Position numbers and translations under genes: made by a program | Notes under the pieces: model-generated | Seen by the model: only the letters and a program-made list of their open reading frames with translations | The model's database searches: none | Told to the model about the DNA's origin: nothing | Part shown: positions 28,401 through 37,100 of the stretch, piece after piece | Layout of the letters: every line of letters begins with the position of its first letter | Position numbering within the stretch: position 1 is the first letter of the stretch | From: Nodosilinea sp. WJT8-NPBG4 | GTDB taxonomy: Bacteria; Cyanobacteriota; Cyanobacteriia; Phormidesmidales; Phormidesmidaceae | Length of the DNA: 64,000 bases | Direction of reading: 5' to 3' | Assembly: GCA_019359285.1 (NCBI GenBank) | Contig: JAHHHQ010000034.1 | Location: forward strand, 186,001-250,000

Positions 28401-29858
28401 ATGCCTACTCTTGTCTGGTTTCGCAACGACCTTCGCCTCCACGACCATCAGCCTCTCGATGAGGCGCTGCGGGCCGGTCAGCCAGTTATTCCCCTCTACT
28501 GTTTTGACCCGCGTCAGTTTGGCCAAACCGCCTTTGGTTTTCCCAAAACAGGAGCCTATCGGGCGCAGTTTTTGCTAGAGAGTGTGGCAGATTTGCGGCG
28601 ATCGCTCCAAGCCCTGGGCAGCGACCTCGTTGTGCGCGTGGGCCAGCCCGAAGACATTATTCCAGAGCTGGTGAAAGCTCACAGCGTTGAGGCGGTCTAC
28701 TGGCATGAGGAAGTCACCGCTGAAGAACTGCAGGTGGAGCAGGCGGTAGAGACCAAATTAGCAGCTATGGGCTGCAAAACAGAGATGTACTGGGGAGCTA
28801 CCCTCTACCATCCCGACAACCTGCCCTTTGCCATCAGCCGCCTGCCCGAGGTGTTTACCCAGTTTCGCAAACAGGTGGAACAGCACAGCACAGTGGATGT
28901 GGCCCTATCCACGCCCCGAAAAATGCTGCCCCTGCCTCAAGTCAATTCTGGCACCATGCCCACCCTGGCAGACTTTGGCCTGGAGGCTCCAACCCCTAAC
29001 AGCCGCGCCGTGCTCACCTTTGAGGGAGGCGAAACGGCTGGCCTGGCTCGCCTCAACCACTACGTCTGGGAGGCCGACTGCCTCAAGACCTATAAGCAGA
29101 CCCGCAACGGCATGGTGGGAGCCGACTACTCGTCTAAGCTGTCGGCCTGGCTAGCGATGGGCTGTCTCTCGCCCCGGCGGGTGTACGAGACGGTGCAAGA
29201 CTACGAAGCGGAGCGCATTCGCAATGATTCCACCTACTGGCTGGTCTTTGAGCTGCTGTGGCGCGACTACTTTCGCTTGATCTGCGCCAAGCACGGCAAC
29301 AAAGTGTTTTACCCGTCTGGCCTGCGGGGGCTGCTGATCGACTGGCAGCAGGACTGGCCTCGCTTTGACGCTTGGCGCAATGGCAAAACCGGCTTTCCAT
29401 TGGTGGATGCCAACATGCGCGAGCTTGCTCACTCTGGGTTTATGTCGAACCGAGGACGGCAGAATGTAGCTAGCTTTCTGACCAAAAATCTGGGTATTGA
29501 CTGGCGTATGGGGGCTGAGTGGTTTGAGTCGCTGCTAGTCGATCACGACCCATGCAGTAACTACGGCAACTGGAATTACACAGCTGGAGTTGGCAACGAC
29601 GCGCGGGGCTTTCGCTATTTCAACATTCCTAAGCAGTCGAAGGACTATGACCCCGACGGCCTCTACGTAAAGCACTGGCTGCCAGAACTAACAAATGTCC
29701 CCGCAGCGAAGGTACACGAGCCGTGGAAACTTCAGCCGGTGGAGCAAAAGCGCTTTGGGGTTATCCTCGGTGTTGACTATCCGCGCCCTGTGGTCGATTT
29801 GCAGAAGTCGGTGCAGGCTAACGAAGCGATTTACAATGCCGCCCGCGAGACTAGCTAG
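28401..29858 (+). CDS. Cryptochrome/photolyase, DASH type
   Basis: This 485-residue flavoprotein belongs to the CRY-DASH group, which repairs cyclobutane dimers in single-stranded DNA or looped duplex and may act as a blue-light sensor. The N-terminal antenna (MTHF) domain begins MPTLVWFRNDLRLHD. The FAD domain shows LKTYKQTRNGM, SSKLSAWLAMGCLSPR, FELLWRDYFR and the DASH-typical YGNWNYTAGVGND and NIPKQSKDYDPDG. The ATG at 28401 fits the family; the open frame upstream is only the C-rich tract. A hairpin at 29921 follows. Confidence 0.94.
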   Translation: MPTLVWFRNDLRLHDHQPLDEALRAGQPVIPLYCFDPRQFGQTAFGFPKTGAYRAQFLLESVADLRRSLQALGSDLVVRVGQPEDIIPELVKAHSVEAVYWHEEVTAEELQVEQAVETKLAAMGCKTEMYWGATLYHPDNLPFAISRLPEVFTQFRKQVEQHSTVDVALSTPRKMLPLPQVNSGTMPTLADFGLEAPTPNSRAVLTFEGGETAGLARLNHYVWEADCLKTYKQTRNGMVGADYSSKLSAWLAMGCLSPRRVYETVQDYEAERIRNDSTYWLVFELLWRDYFRLICAKHGNKVFYPSGLRGLLIDWQQDWPRFDAWRNGKTGFPLVDANMRELAHSGFMSNRGRQNVASFLTKNLGIDWRMGAEWFESLLVDHDPCSNYGNWNYTAGVGNDARGFRYFNIPKQSKDYDPDGLYVKHWLPELTNVPAAKVHEPWKLQPVEQKRFGVILGVDYPRPVVDLQKSVQANEAIYNAARETS

Positions 29859-29920
29859 GAGTTTTAGTCGCTTTGAGCTGTAGTAGTTTACTGATAAAAA
29901 AATGGTAGACCGTTACCCAT

Positions 29921-29956
29921 AGCCCCAAGGCAAAATGGGGCTGGGCCTAGTTTTCT
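29921..29956 (+). terminator. Probable terminator after the photolyase gene
   Basis: AGCCCC (29921-29926) and GGGGCT (29937-29942) pair around a 10-base loop, and TTTTCT follows at 29951. It lies 62 bases after the stop codon. Confidence 0.5.
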
Positions 29957-30219
29957 GCGCTTGGTGGAGGCTAGATAGTGCCTGCTGCACTGCTCTATAG
30001 ATTTACTTAAACGTAGTCTGTGTAACGGCGGACAATGTTGAGCTAACATAAACTTTATGCAGTGTTGACAATGTCATAGTTCATTGACTGATGCTGGCGG
30101 GCTAGGCCCAAGAGACAACGTTATTGACTAGAACAAAAGCACCACTAACGCATTTTCATAAATTAAACCGTTAAATCAAAACCTTAAATCAAATCGTTGA
30201 ATCAGCCATTTAACCTGAT
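29957..30219 (+). other. Gene-free stretch ahead of an unassigned terminator
   Basis: No credible protein-coding frame is visible. The stretch is AT-richer than its surroundings and contains TTGACA at 30065-30070. Repeated TTAAATCA/TTGAATCA words lie close together at about 30171-30205. It ends in a strong plus-strand terminator at 30220-30249, 360 bases beyond the photolyase stop, so it may encode a small RNA. Confidence 0.35.
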
Positions 30220-30249
30220 AACCCCAGCTTTGGACGGCTGGGGTTTTTT
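30220..30249 (+). terminator. Strong rho-independent terminator without an assigned gene
   Basis: AACCCCAGC (30220-30228) and GCTGGGGTT (30237-30245) form a perfect 9-bp stem with an 8-base loop, running straight into six Ts. This is the best terminator in the window, yet no open frame ends just before it. The photolyase has its own hairpin nearly 300 bases earlier. Confidence 0.85.
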
Positions 30250-30287
30250 GTGGCTATATGGCCTTAGGAAGTAGGAGTTAGGGCCAA

Positions 30288-30404
30288 GGATGCTAAGAGT
30301 ATCTCAACTAAAAAAATACCCTTCCAAGGACGCGAACTCGGCCCAATGGGCGGGTCGCGATAAAATCCCGGACAAGTATTTTTTAGTTGAAACACTCTAC
30401 ATCC
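30288..30404. mobile_element. Foldback element with 23-24 bp inverted ends (MITE-like)
   Basis: Left end 30296-30319 and right end 30376-30398 are imperfect inverted repeats sharing CAACTAAAAAA and TAC; outside them GGATG (30288) pairs with CATCC (30400). Inside lie a GCCC/GGGC hairpin and CGCGA/TCGCG arms. The whole 117 bases can fold on itself and holds no gene. This is how non-autonomous MITE-type elements look. No clear target duplication is seen and no second copy lies in the window, so the call is tentative. Confidence 0.5.
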
Positions 30405-30549
30405 GATAGCGAGAGCTGTTTTGAGTAGCGGGTGGAGCATAAAAATCCTTCATCAACACTGAATTGATGAAATGCTAATTTGCTATGAATTTTGTAGGGC
30501 GGCAGGGGCGATCGCAAACGCCTACGCCCTAGTGGCCCAATAGATCAAC

Positions 30550-32403
30550 CTACACCTTGGCAGCTAGTCGCTGGGCGATTTCATCAGCGTACTGATCGGC
30601 GTTGAGCCCAGTCACCAAGTGCAGCACGTCATTCTGTAGCCGCATGATGCCTTGCACCCCAGCGGCCTGGAGTGCGGTTTCGTCAACGGCAGCGGGGTCG
30701 GTGACTTCTACCCGCAGTCGGGTCAGGGCAACGGAGTCAACGGTGCGAATGTTGTTGGCACCGCCCAAGGCCGCGATCGTGGCCTCGGCTTTTTGGGCCG
30801 CTCGGGGGTCAGAGGGAATTGCGATCGGATCGGGGGTGGTTTCATTCACAAAGCCTGTGGCAGGTACTTCCACTACATCGGCTTCAGGGCCAGCGGTTTT
30901 GAGGTAGTCGGCCATATCGGTTTTGAGATTGTCAGACTGCGGCCCAAAAATAGCCTGGGCATTTTGTCCCATTTGCAAAACCCCAGAGGCTCCTAAGGCC
31001 TTTAATCGGGGGACGTTAACCTTCGCCATATCATCCACGCTGATCCGCAGACGGGTAATGCAGGCATCCAGGTTTTTGATGTTGCTGCGGCCGCCAAAGG
31101 CCAGTACTAGAGCTTTGGCCATTGCGGCTTTATCTCCGGTGATAGTGGCGGTAGTCTCATCGACATCCACATCCTCTTCGCGGCCTGGGGTCATGAGGTT
31201 GAACTGCCGAATGGCAAAGCGAAACACAAAGTAGTAAAGAGCCACAAACACCGGGGCCAGGGCCGGGATTAGCCACACCCGCGTCCCCAGGCTGTTGAAC
31301 AACACAAAGTCGATCAGCCCGTGGGAGAAGGTGAAGCCCATGCGTCCGCCCAGGGTAACAAACAGCCAGTCGGCAAACCCAGCCAGCACGGCGTGAATGG
31401 CAAAGAGTTGGGGAGCGACAAACAAGAACGAGAACTCAATTGGCTCAGTAATGCCGGTTAAGAAGGAGGTCAAAGCAGCAGAAATCATCAGACCGCCGAC
31501 CTGCTTGCGGTTTTTGGGTTTGGCGCTGTGCCAGATGGCGATCGCCGCCGCCGGTAGCCCAAACATCTTGAACCAGTAGGCCCCACCCAAAATCCCCGCT
31601 GTGGGGTCGCCCGCAAAGAAGCGAGCAATGTCGCCCCGCACGGTCTCCCCAGTAATCGGGTCTTGGAATGAGCCAATCTCAAAGAAGAACGGCACGTTCC
31701 AGACGTGGTGCAGACCAAAGGGAATTAGCAGCCGCTCGATGAAGCCATATAGGGCCACGGTCAGCGGTACATTGCCGCCCTCTGCTGCCGCTTGGGCAAA
31801 GCTGTTGATGCCAGCCCCAACGGGTGGCCAAATCACGCTCATCACCAAGCCCGTCAAAATGGCGGCAAAGGCCGTAATGATCGGCACAAACCGCTTACCG
31901 GCAAAAAAGCCCAGGTAGCGGGGCAGGCTAATGCGAAAGAATTTGTTGAACATATAGGCCGCGATGCAGCCCATAATCAGGCCGCCAAACACCCCCGTAT
32001 CCAGCGTGGGGATGCCCAGTACTGTCTTGGTTTCCAGGCCCATGCCGAGGGCGACGGTGCCCAGGGTAGCGAGAAACACCACGAAGCCGACAGTGGCGGC
32101 CAGGGCCGAGACGCCATCGTTGCCGGTGTAGCCGATCGCCACGGCGATCGCAAAAATTAGCGGCAGACTGGCAAAAATGGCGTCCCCAGACGTTTTCATA
32201 ATGGCGGCCAGCCACTCCGGCAGCCACCAAAACTTCGGGTCGGTGAGAACGCCCTGCTCAATCTGCTGAAGCTCGATTAGGCGAGCGCTGCCCAGGCCCA
32301 GCAGTAGGCCCGCCACCGGCAGCACCGACACGGGAAGCATGAGTGACTTCCCCATTTTTTGCAGCAGCCCGAAGGCGTGGTTCCAGATTTCTTTGATTTT
32401 CAT
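30550..32403 (-). CDS. ptsG: PTS glucose-type permease EIICB with an extra, degenerate EIIB domain
   Basis: This 617-residue membrane permease takes up a hexose and phosphorylates it on entry. The EIIC domain (about 1-400, some ten helices) is PtsG-like: [33 protein letters not shown] and [14 protein letters not shown]1 (about 425-505) has the phosphocysteine C448 in [11 protein letters not shown] second EIIB-like domain (about 535-617) repeats the fold, but the aligned motif reads [10 protein letters not shown], with Ala559 where Cys should be, so it cannot carry phosphate. E. coli PtsG ends after one EIIB. Substrate is glucose or a related sugar such as GlcNAc; PtsG similarity is the stronger. 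A C-rich tract replaces a ribosome site upstream. The partner EIIA-HPr-EI is encoded next door. Confidence 0.93.
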   Translation of the reverse strand: MKIKEIWNHAFGLLQKMGKSLMLPVSVLPVAGLLLGLGSARLIELQQIEQGVLTDPKFWWLPEWLAAIMKTSGDAIFASLPLIFAIAVAIGYTGNDGVSALAATVGFVVFLATLGTVALGMGLETKTVLGIPTLDTGVFGGLIMGCIAAYMFNKFFRISLPRYLGFFAGKRFVPIITAFAAILTGLVMSVIWPPVGAGINSFAQAAAEGGNVPLTVALYGFIERLLIPFGLHHVWNVPFFFEIGSFQDPITGETVRGDIARFFAGDPTAGILGGAYWFKMFGLPAAAIAIWHSAKPKNRKQVGGLMISAALTSFLTGITEPIEFSFLFVAPQLFAIHAVLAGFADWLFVTLGGRMGFTFSHGLIDFVLFNSLGTRVWLIPALAPVFVALYYFVFRFAIRQFNLMTPGREEDVDVDETTATITGDKAAMAKALVLAFGGRSNIKNLDACITRLRISVDDMAKVNVPRLKALGASGVLQMGQNAQAIFGPQSDNLKTDMADYLKTAGPEADVVEVPATGFVNETTPDPIAIPSDPRAAQKAEATIAALGGANNIRTVDSVALTRLRVEVTDPAAVDETALQAAGVQGIMRLQNDVLHLVTGLNADQYADEIAQRLAAKV

Positions 32404-32457
32404 AGAGGGTGGGGGTGTAGAGGGTAGGGGGTAGGAGGGTTAGGGGGTGGATGGGTG
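32404..32457 (-). repeat. C-rich tract running into the ptsG start codon
   Basis: Read on the coding (minus) strand, some 50 bases of CCCCCTA, CCCTCC and ACCCCC-like units end at the ptsG ATG. No Shine-Dalgarno motif is present. It matches in position and composition the tracts ahead of the photolyase and tocopherol cyclase genes. Confidence 0.7.
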
Positions 32458-32523
32458 ACGAAGTTAAGAAAAGGGGCCGACACAGCAGGGTTTGTGTCTC
32501 TCGCCAATTCGCCAGCAGAACAG

Positions 32524-32625
32524 AGGTTTAAACCGATGATTAGCTAATCCTTTCCGTGGGGTGAAGGGCGGCGGAACGCCCTTCGAGAAGGGGGTCTAGG
32601 GCCAGCGAAATGGCCCCAGCGGCAG
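32524..32625 (+). repeat. Intergenic multi-hairpin repeat, copy A
   Basis: Copy A is about 100 bases and shares long identical blocks with copy B at 63622-63719, for example TAATCCTTTCCGTGGGGTGA and CCAGCGAAATGGCCCCAGCGG. It contains hairpins AAGGGCG/CGCCCTT and GGCC/GGCC, and lies between the two PTS genes. No open frame is conserved between the copies, so it is a non-coding repeat family. Confidence 0.8.
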
Positions 32626-32804
32626 GCTTGGACTTTATACCCAGTCGTTCGCCACATTTCTCAACGTGGGCTTCAAAGAATCGGTTAACTGCCATAGATA
32701 GATGGCGGGAGTGCCCACCCTACGAGGCTTTGGGTTCTCACGGATGGTGCATCGGCGGAGCAATATGGATCCCACTGAGCTCGACCCTTTCCGCTGAATG
32801 CACC

Positions 32805-35366
32805 CTACAGCTCTTCTAAGGGCACCAGATCGCGCACCTGGGCAGCAGAGTCTAAGTTCAACGCCTGCTGCGCCAACTCTTGACAATGGGAATAGCTCAA
32901 AGCCCGCACCTGAGCCTTCACCGCTGGAATCACCGGCACGCTGACGCTCAATTCCTTCACGCCCAGGCCCATCAGAATGGGGACAGCTTGGGGGTCGCCC
33001 GCCATGCCGCCACAGACACCCACCCACTTGCCGTGCTTGTCGGCCCCCCGCACCGTCAGGTCAATCATGCGCAGCACGCTGGGGTTAAGGGCATCGACGT
33101 AGGGGGCCAGCTTGGGGTGGCCGCGATCCATCGCCAGGGTGTATTGAGTCAGGTCGTTGGTGCCGATAGAAAAGAAGTCCACCTGTTCTGCAAACCGCTC
33201 AGCGGACACAGCGGCGGCGGGCACCTCGACCATGATGCCAATCTCAATGGGTGGCACACCCAGCTTTTGGCGTTCTTCTTCCATTACCGCTTTGGCCATC
33301 TCCAACTCCTCCATGCGGGCAATCATGGGGAACATCACCCGCGCTTTGCCAGCAGTAGAGGCTTTGAGAATGGCGCGAAACTGGGTGCGCATCAGCTCGG
33401 GGCGATCGAAGCCCAGGCGAATGCCCCGCTCACCCAAAAAAGGATTCTCTTCGTGGGCCATGGGTAAGTAGGGCAGGGGTTTGTCGCCGCCCACATCCAG
33501 CGTGCGAATGATCATTGGGCGATCGCCCAACACCCGCAAAATGCCGGCATAGATCGCCTCCTGCTCATCCTCCGTGGGGGCCGAGCTAGCCTCCATGAAC
33601 ACAAACTCTGTTCTGAGCAGACCGACCCCTTCGCCGCCCACCTTGAGCGACGCTTCAGCATCTTTTTGACTGCCGATGTTGGCGACTACCTCAATCTGCT
33701 GCCCATCCTGAGTGATGGCAGGTGCAAAGGCATGCTCCAGATCCTTCGCCTGCTTGGCCTTTTGGCGGACAATGCGATTCTGGGTTTGCTCCAGTTCGTC
33801 TACGGAGGCGTTAAGCCTCACCCGGCCCTTGGTGCCGTCGAGAATTACTGAAGTGCCGTCAGCTAAGTCCAGAATGCGGGGTTCAATGCCGGCGATCGCC
33901 GGTATGCCCATCGACCTGGCCAAAATCGCTACGTGAGAGGTAGCCCCGCCCGCCACCGTGGCAAAGCCCACCACGCGGGTTGGGTCAAGATTGGCCATAT
34001 CCGAGGGGGTGAGGTCTTCGGCCAGCAAAATCGTGTTGGCGGGCAAAACCAGGGCCTCTGCTTGCACCCCAGTAAGAATGCGCAGCACGCGATCGCCCAC
34101 ATCGCGCAAATCGTTGGCCCGCTGGGCCAGCAGCTCGCTCTTGAGCCGGGCTAGCTGGTCGGCCTGGCTAGTGTAGGTCTGCTGCCAGGCAAAGGCGGCG
34201 CTCTTGCCTTGGTCGATGGTGCTGGTGGCGCTATCCATTAGCTCTGGGTCGGCGAGCAATTCTTGGTGGGCGGCGAAAATGGCGGCTTTGCTGGGGTCGC
34301 CCTGGCCGTGCACCTTGGCGCGCAGGCTCTCGATTTCGAGCGCGGCCTGGTCAATCGCTCGGTCGAGCTTGCGATGCTCGTCCTTAGGACTGTCGGTGGT
34401 TTCGTCAACGCGCAGGGCCTGTCGCTGCTGACGGTAGGTGTTGCCCACCGCTACCCCTGGCGAGGCGGCTACGCCCAGAATTATATTGGGGTCGTCGCTC
34501 TTGGGACGCGGGGCCGGTGCAGAAATTTCGGCTTGGGCAACACTGGCAGCAGCGACGGTTACGGGGGCAGCCCCCTCTTCACCCAAGCCATCGCGCAGGG
34601 CGGTGGAAAGGTCTGCGATTGCTGCCGCCGCATCGGCCCCGGTCGCCTCTAGCGTTACCGTATCGCCTCGGCCAATCTCCAGCCCCATAATCGCGACCAC
34701 GCTGCGCACATTGGCGCTGTTGCTGCCCCGATGCAGACGAATGGCCGACTGATACTGTTTCGCTAGCTGAGCCAGCACTGCCGCCGGTCGAGCATGCAGC
34801 CCGACCGGATTGGGAATGACAATGGCTTCAGAGGTCACCGTTGGTCCCGATTCCTGAACGCTCCCAGTAGTCTCTCCGACCAGCACCAGCTCCAAGATAC
34901 TGTTGCGGGCGGCGTTGACCATACCGCTGGCGGGTTTGAACTCAGCCACGCGATCGCTGTTGGTCACCACAATCTGAGTCAGCAGGCTGCGGGCGTGGAG
35001 CGCCACATAGTCGGCATCGAACTCAATCAGGATGTCGCCGGATTTAACGCGATCGCCTACCTTTACCCTGGCTGTAAACCCCTCACTCTTTAGAGCTACG
35101 GTATCTAGCCCAATGTGCATCAAAATTTCAATGCCCTCAGCGGTTCTTACTGTGACCGCATGGCTAGCACTGTGGATTTGCAAAATATCCCCATCGCAGG
35201 GGGCTAGCAACACCTGGCTGGTTGGGTCGATAGACACACCGTCGCCCACCATTTTTTGCGCAAACACTGGGTCAGGCACGGTTTCTATGGGAACCACCAG
35301 CCCCGACAGCGGGGCCGTTAAAACCAGACTGTTAGTTTTGGTTGGGGGGGCTTCAAGGGCTGTCAT
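32805..35366 (-). CDS. PTS multiphosphoryl transfer protein EIIA(Glc)-HPr-EI
   Basis: This single 853-residue protein carries the three soluble steps of the phosphotransferase system. Domains: EIIA of the glucose/Crr type (about 1-165; H69 and active H84 in LMHIGLDTV), HPr (about 178-260; H191 in GLHARPAAV) and enzyme I (about 293-853; phospho-His H478 in GGATSHVAIL, PEP-site motifs RTEFVFM and GTNDLTQYTLAMDRG, acid C785 in GVCGGMAGDP). Phosphate would pass from PEP through EI, HPr and EIIA to Cys448 of the EIICB next door. Similar EIIA-HPr-EI fusions (NagF, FruB type) exist in proteobacteria; cyanobacteria generally lack sugar PTS. ptsG starts 401 bases downstream of this gene's stop; same strand, likely one regulon. 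Confidence 0.95.
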   Translation of the reverse strand: MTALEAPPTKTNSLVLTAPLSGLVVPIETVPDPVFAQKMVGDGVSIDPTSQVLLAPCDGDILQIHSASHAVTVRTAEGIEILMHIGLDTVALKSEGFTARVKVGDRVKSGDILIEFDADYVALHARSLLTQIVVTNSDRVAEFKPASGMVNAARNSILELVLVGETTGSVQESGPTVTSEAIVIPNPVGLHARPAAVLAQLAKQYQSAIRLHRGSNSANVRSVVAIMGLEIGRGDTVTLEATGADAAAAIADLSTALRDGLGEEGAAPVTVAAASVAQAEISAPAPRPKSDDPNIILGVAASPGVAVGNTYRQQRQALRVDETTDSPKDEHRKLDRAIDQAALEIESLRAKVHGQGDPSKAAIFAAHQELLADPELMDSATSTIDQGKSAAFAWQQTYTSQADQLARLKSELLAQRANDLRDVGDRVLRILTGVQAEALVLPANTILLAEDLTPSDMANLDPTRVVGFATVAGGATSHVAILARSMGIPAIAGIEPRILDLADGTSVILDGTKGRVRLNASVDELEQTQNRIVRQKAKQAKDLEHAFAPAITQDGQQIEVVANIGSQKDAEASLKVGGEGVGLLRTEFVFMEASSAPTEDEQEAIYAGILRVLGDRPMIIRTLDVGGDKPLPYLPMAHEENPFLGERGIRLGFDRPELMRTQFRAILKASTAGKARVMFPMIARMEELEMAKAVMEEERQKLGVPPIEIGIMVEVPAAAVSAERFAEQVDFFSIGTNDLTQYTLAMDRGHPKLAPYVDALNPSVLRMIDLTVRGADKHGKWVGVCGGMAGDPQAVPILMGLGVKELSVSVPVIPAVKAQVRALSYSHCQELAQQALNLDSAAQVRDLVPLEEL

Positions 35367-35682
35367 AGGTAGGTCCTGAGGAAAAATTAGTTTTGATCGA
35401 GGTTCAATTTAGGAACCGCCAAAGGGTTTGGGGTGTAGCAAAATTCAGTCTGAGCCAGGCAAAGGCGTGGTGTTGAGCGTTGCCTTTCGAGGGGGAATAT
35501 AAACATCAAAGATGATGGCTACCCTAGTGGGTTCAATTCAGCAATCTAACGTTGCAAAATAGTCGGGCAAATATCTGTTTTGTTAGGTGCGATCGCGCCC
35601 TAGCGCCGTCAGCCTTATCGAGGCTGGGCACGATTGGTTTAGAATCACCACAGATAGCCCTTTAACCTCTGTGCATTTGGGA
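35367..35682. other. Divergent intergenic region ahead of the PTS and ABC permease genes
   Basis: These 316 bases separate the minus-strand PTS gene from the plus-strand permease and must hold promoters for both. AGGCAA/TTGCCT arms (about 35457-35486) form an inverted repeat that could be an operator or hairpin. I see no gene and no convincing -35/-10 pair. Confidence 0.35.
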
Positions 35683-36738
35683 ATGGCCCAGTCTTCTACT
35701 CCTCGCCGCCCTTCAATTAGCCCTTGGGAACGCCTGGTGGGTTTTGCCAACAGCGAGACTACCCTCTACGTGCTGAAGCGCATCTTGCAGGCCGCCCTGA
35801 CACTGCTGCTAGCCTCGGCCCTCAGCTTCTTTGTCATTCAGCTAGCGCCAGGCAATTTCCTCGATCAGTATCGTCAGAGCCCGCAGTTTTCGCCCGAGAC
35901 CCTGGCGCAGCTAGAGGCCCAGTTTGGCCTCGATCAGCCAGCCTGGCGGCAGTACCTCAACTGGCTCTACCAGGTGGTCTTCCACGGTAACTTTGGCCTC
36001 AGCTTTGCCTACCAGCGCCCGGTGGTCGACCTACTGTGGGAGCGGGTACCCAATACCCTGTTGCTCGCCTTTGCGGCTTTTCTGGTTACCTGGCTGATTG
36101 CCATTCCCATGGGCATTGTCAGCGCTGTTAACCAAAACCGTCCTGCCGATCGCGTGTTGCGGGTGCTGAGCTATCTGGGTCAGGGCATGCCCAGTATTGT
36201 GACTGGCCTGCTGCTGCTGTTCTTTGCTCAGAGTGTGGCACCGCTGTTCCCGATTGGCGGACGTACCAGCATCATCCATGACGACCTCAACTGGTTTGGC
36301 AAGCTCGTCGATGTGGGCTGGCACCTGATCTTGCCGACTCTGGCCCTGAGCATCACCAGCTTTGCCGGGCTCCAGCGGGTTACCCGAGGGCAGCTGCTCG
36401 ACGTGCTGCGCCAAAACTACATTCAAACCGCCCGCGCCAAAGGGCTGTCAGAAAATCGAGTGGTCTACGTCCATGCCCTGCGAAATGCGGTCAACCCGCT
36501 GATTACGCTGCTGGGCTTTGAGTTTGCTGGCCTGCTGGGCGGCGCCTTCATTACCGAAACCTATTTCAACTGGCCTGGTCTGGGGAAACTGACCCTCGAA
36601 GCGGTGCAGGCTCAGGATTTGTATCTGGTGATGGCGAGTCTGATTATGGGGGCGGTGTTGCTGATTCTTGGCAACCTGCTGGCCGATCTGGCCCTGAGCT
36701 TTGTCGACCCTCGCATTCGCCTGTCGGATATCAACTAA
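35683..36738 (+). CDS. ABC transporter permease, DppB/OppB type
   Basis: This 351-residue permease is of the peptide/nickel family. It has an N-terminal helix ending FFVIQLAPGNFLDQYR, typical of DppB, five further helices and the ATPase-docking EAA loop (LRQNYIQTARAKGLSENRVVYVHALRNA region, in part). The partner permease, ATPases and binding protein are not adjacent, a scattered arrangement often seen in cyanobacteria. Substrate cannot be told: oligopeptide, nickel or other. ATG at 35683 is preferred over the longer open frame, as the extension is low in family character. Confidence 0.9.
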   Translation: MAQSSTPRRPSISPWERLVGFANSETTLYVLKRILQAALTLLLASALSFFVIQLAPGNFLDQYRQSPQFSPETLAQLEAQFGLDQPAWRQYLNWLYQVVFHGNFGLSFAYQRPVVDLLWERVPNTLLLAFAAFLVTWLIAIPMGIVSAVNQNRPADRVLRVLSYLGQGMPSIVTGLLLLFFAQSVAPLFPIGGRTSIIHDDLNWFGKLVDVGWHLILPTLALSITSFAGLQRVTRGQLLDVLRQNYIQTARAKGLSENRVVYVHALRNAVNPLITLLGFEFAGLLGGAFITETYFNWPGLGKLTLEAVQAQDLYLVMASLIMGAVLLILGNLLADLALSFVDPRIRLSDIN

Positions 36739-36752
36739 GGCAGCGAGAAATT

Positions 36753-37052
36753 ATGGTGTCTCAGCTCTACTATTTGCTGCGATCGCGTGCTGACGGCAGC
36801 TACCTGGTGGCTCGCCCCCACGGTGCTAGCCCCGATCAGCCTCTTCCTACGGGGTTTCTGCTGGTGTTTACCGCCGACTACGATGCCCTCAGCTATCTCA
36901 ACGCCCATGCCCCCGAGCTGAGCGACAAATTTGCGATCGAGACCATCACCGCCTTTAGCCTCAAACCCTTGATCAATCGCTGGGATTTTCAGGGTCTAGG
37001 TATGGTCAACGACCCCCGCCTGCCCCAGGTCGAGTTCTTCAACCGTAGCTAA
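36753..37052 (+). CDS. Conserved hypothetical protein, 99 aa
   Basis: I do not know a function. The protein is small, soluble and without motifs that point to catalysis; it starts MVSQLYYLLRSRADGSYLV and has a mixed alpha/beta pattern. It begins 14 bases after the permease stop, so it probably shares that transcript. Codon use resembles its neighbours and the frame is closed and well spaced, so it is likely a real cyanobacterial gene. Confidence 0.65.
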   Translation: MVSQLYYLLRSRADGSYLVARPHGASPDQPLPTGFLLVFTADYDALSYLNAHAPELSDKFAIETITAFSLKPLINRWDFQGLGMVNDPRLPQVEFFNRS

Positions 37053-37100
37053 GCAGATTTTCTGGGCAGGCTAAATAGCTCAACATCTAGTCGTTAAGCC

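Noticed and set aside
30490..30535. TAGGGCG/CGCCCTA hairpin after ptsG as terminator
   Set aside because: The arms are exact, but the loop is long and the minus strand shows A-rich, not T-rich, sequence after it; not enough to call.
32880..33467. 195-aa frame antisense to the EIIA-HPr-EI gene
   Set aside because: His-rich shadow product of an enzyme I coding region; no independent support.
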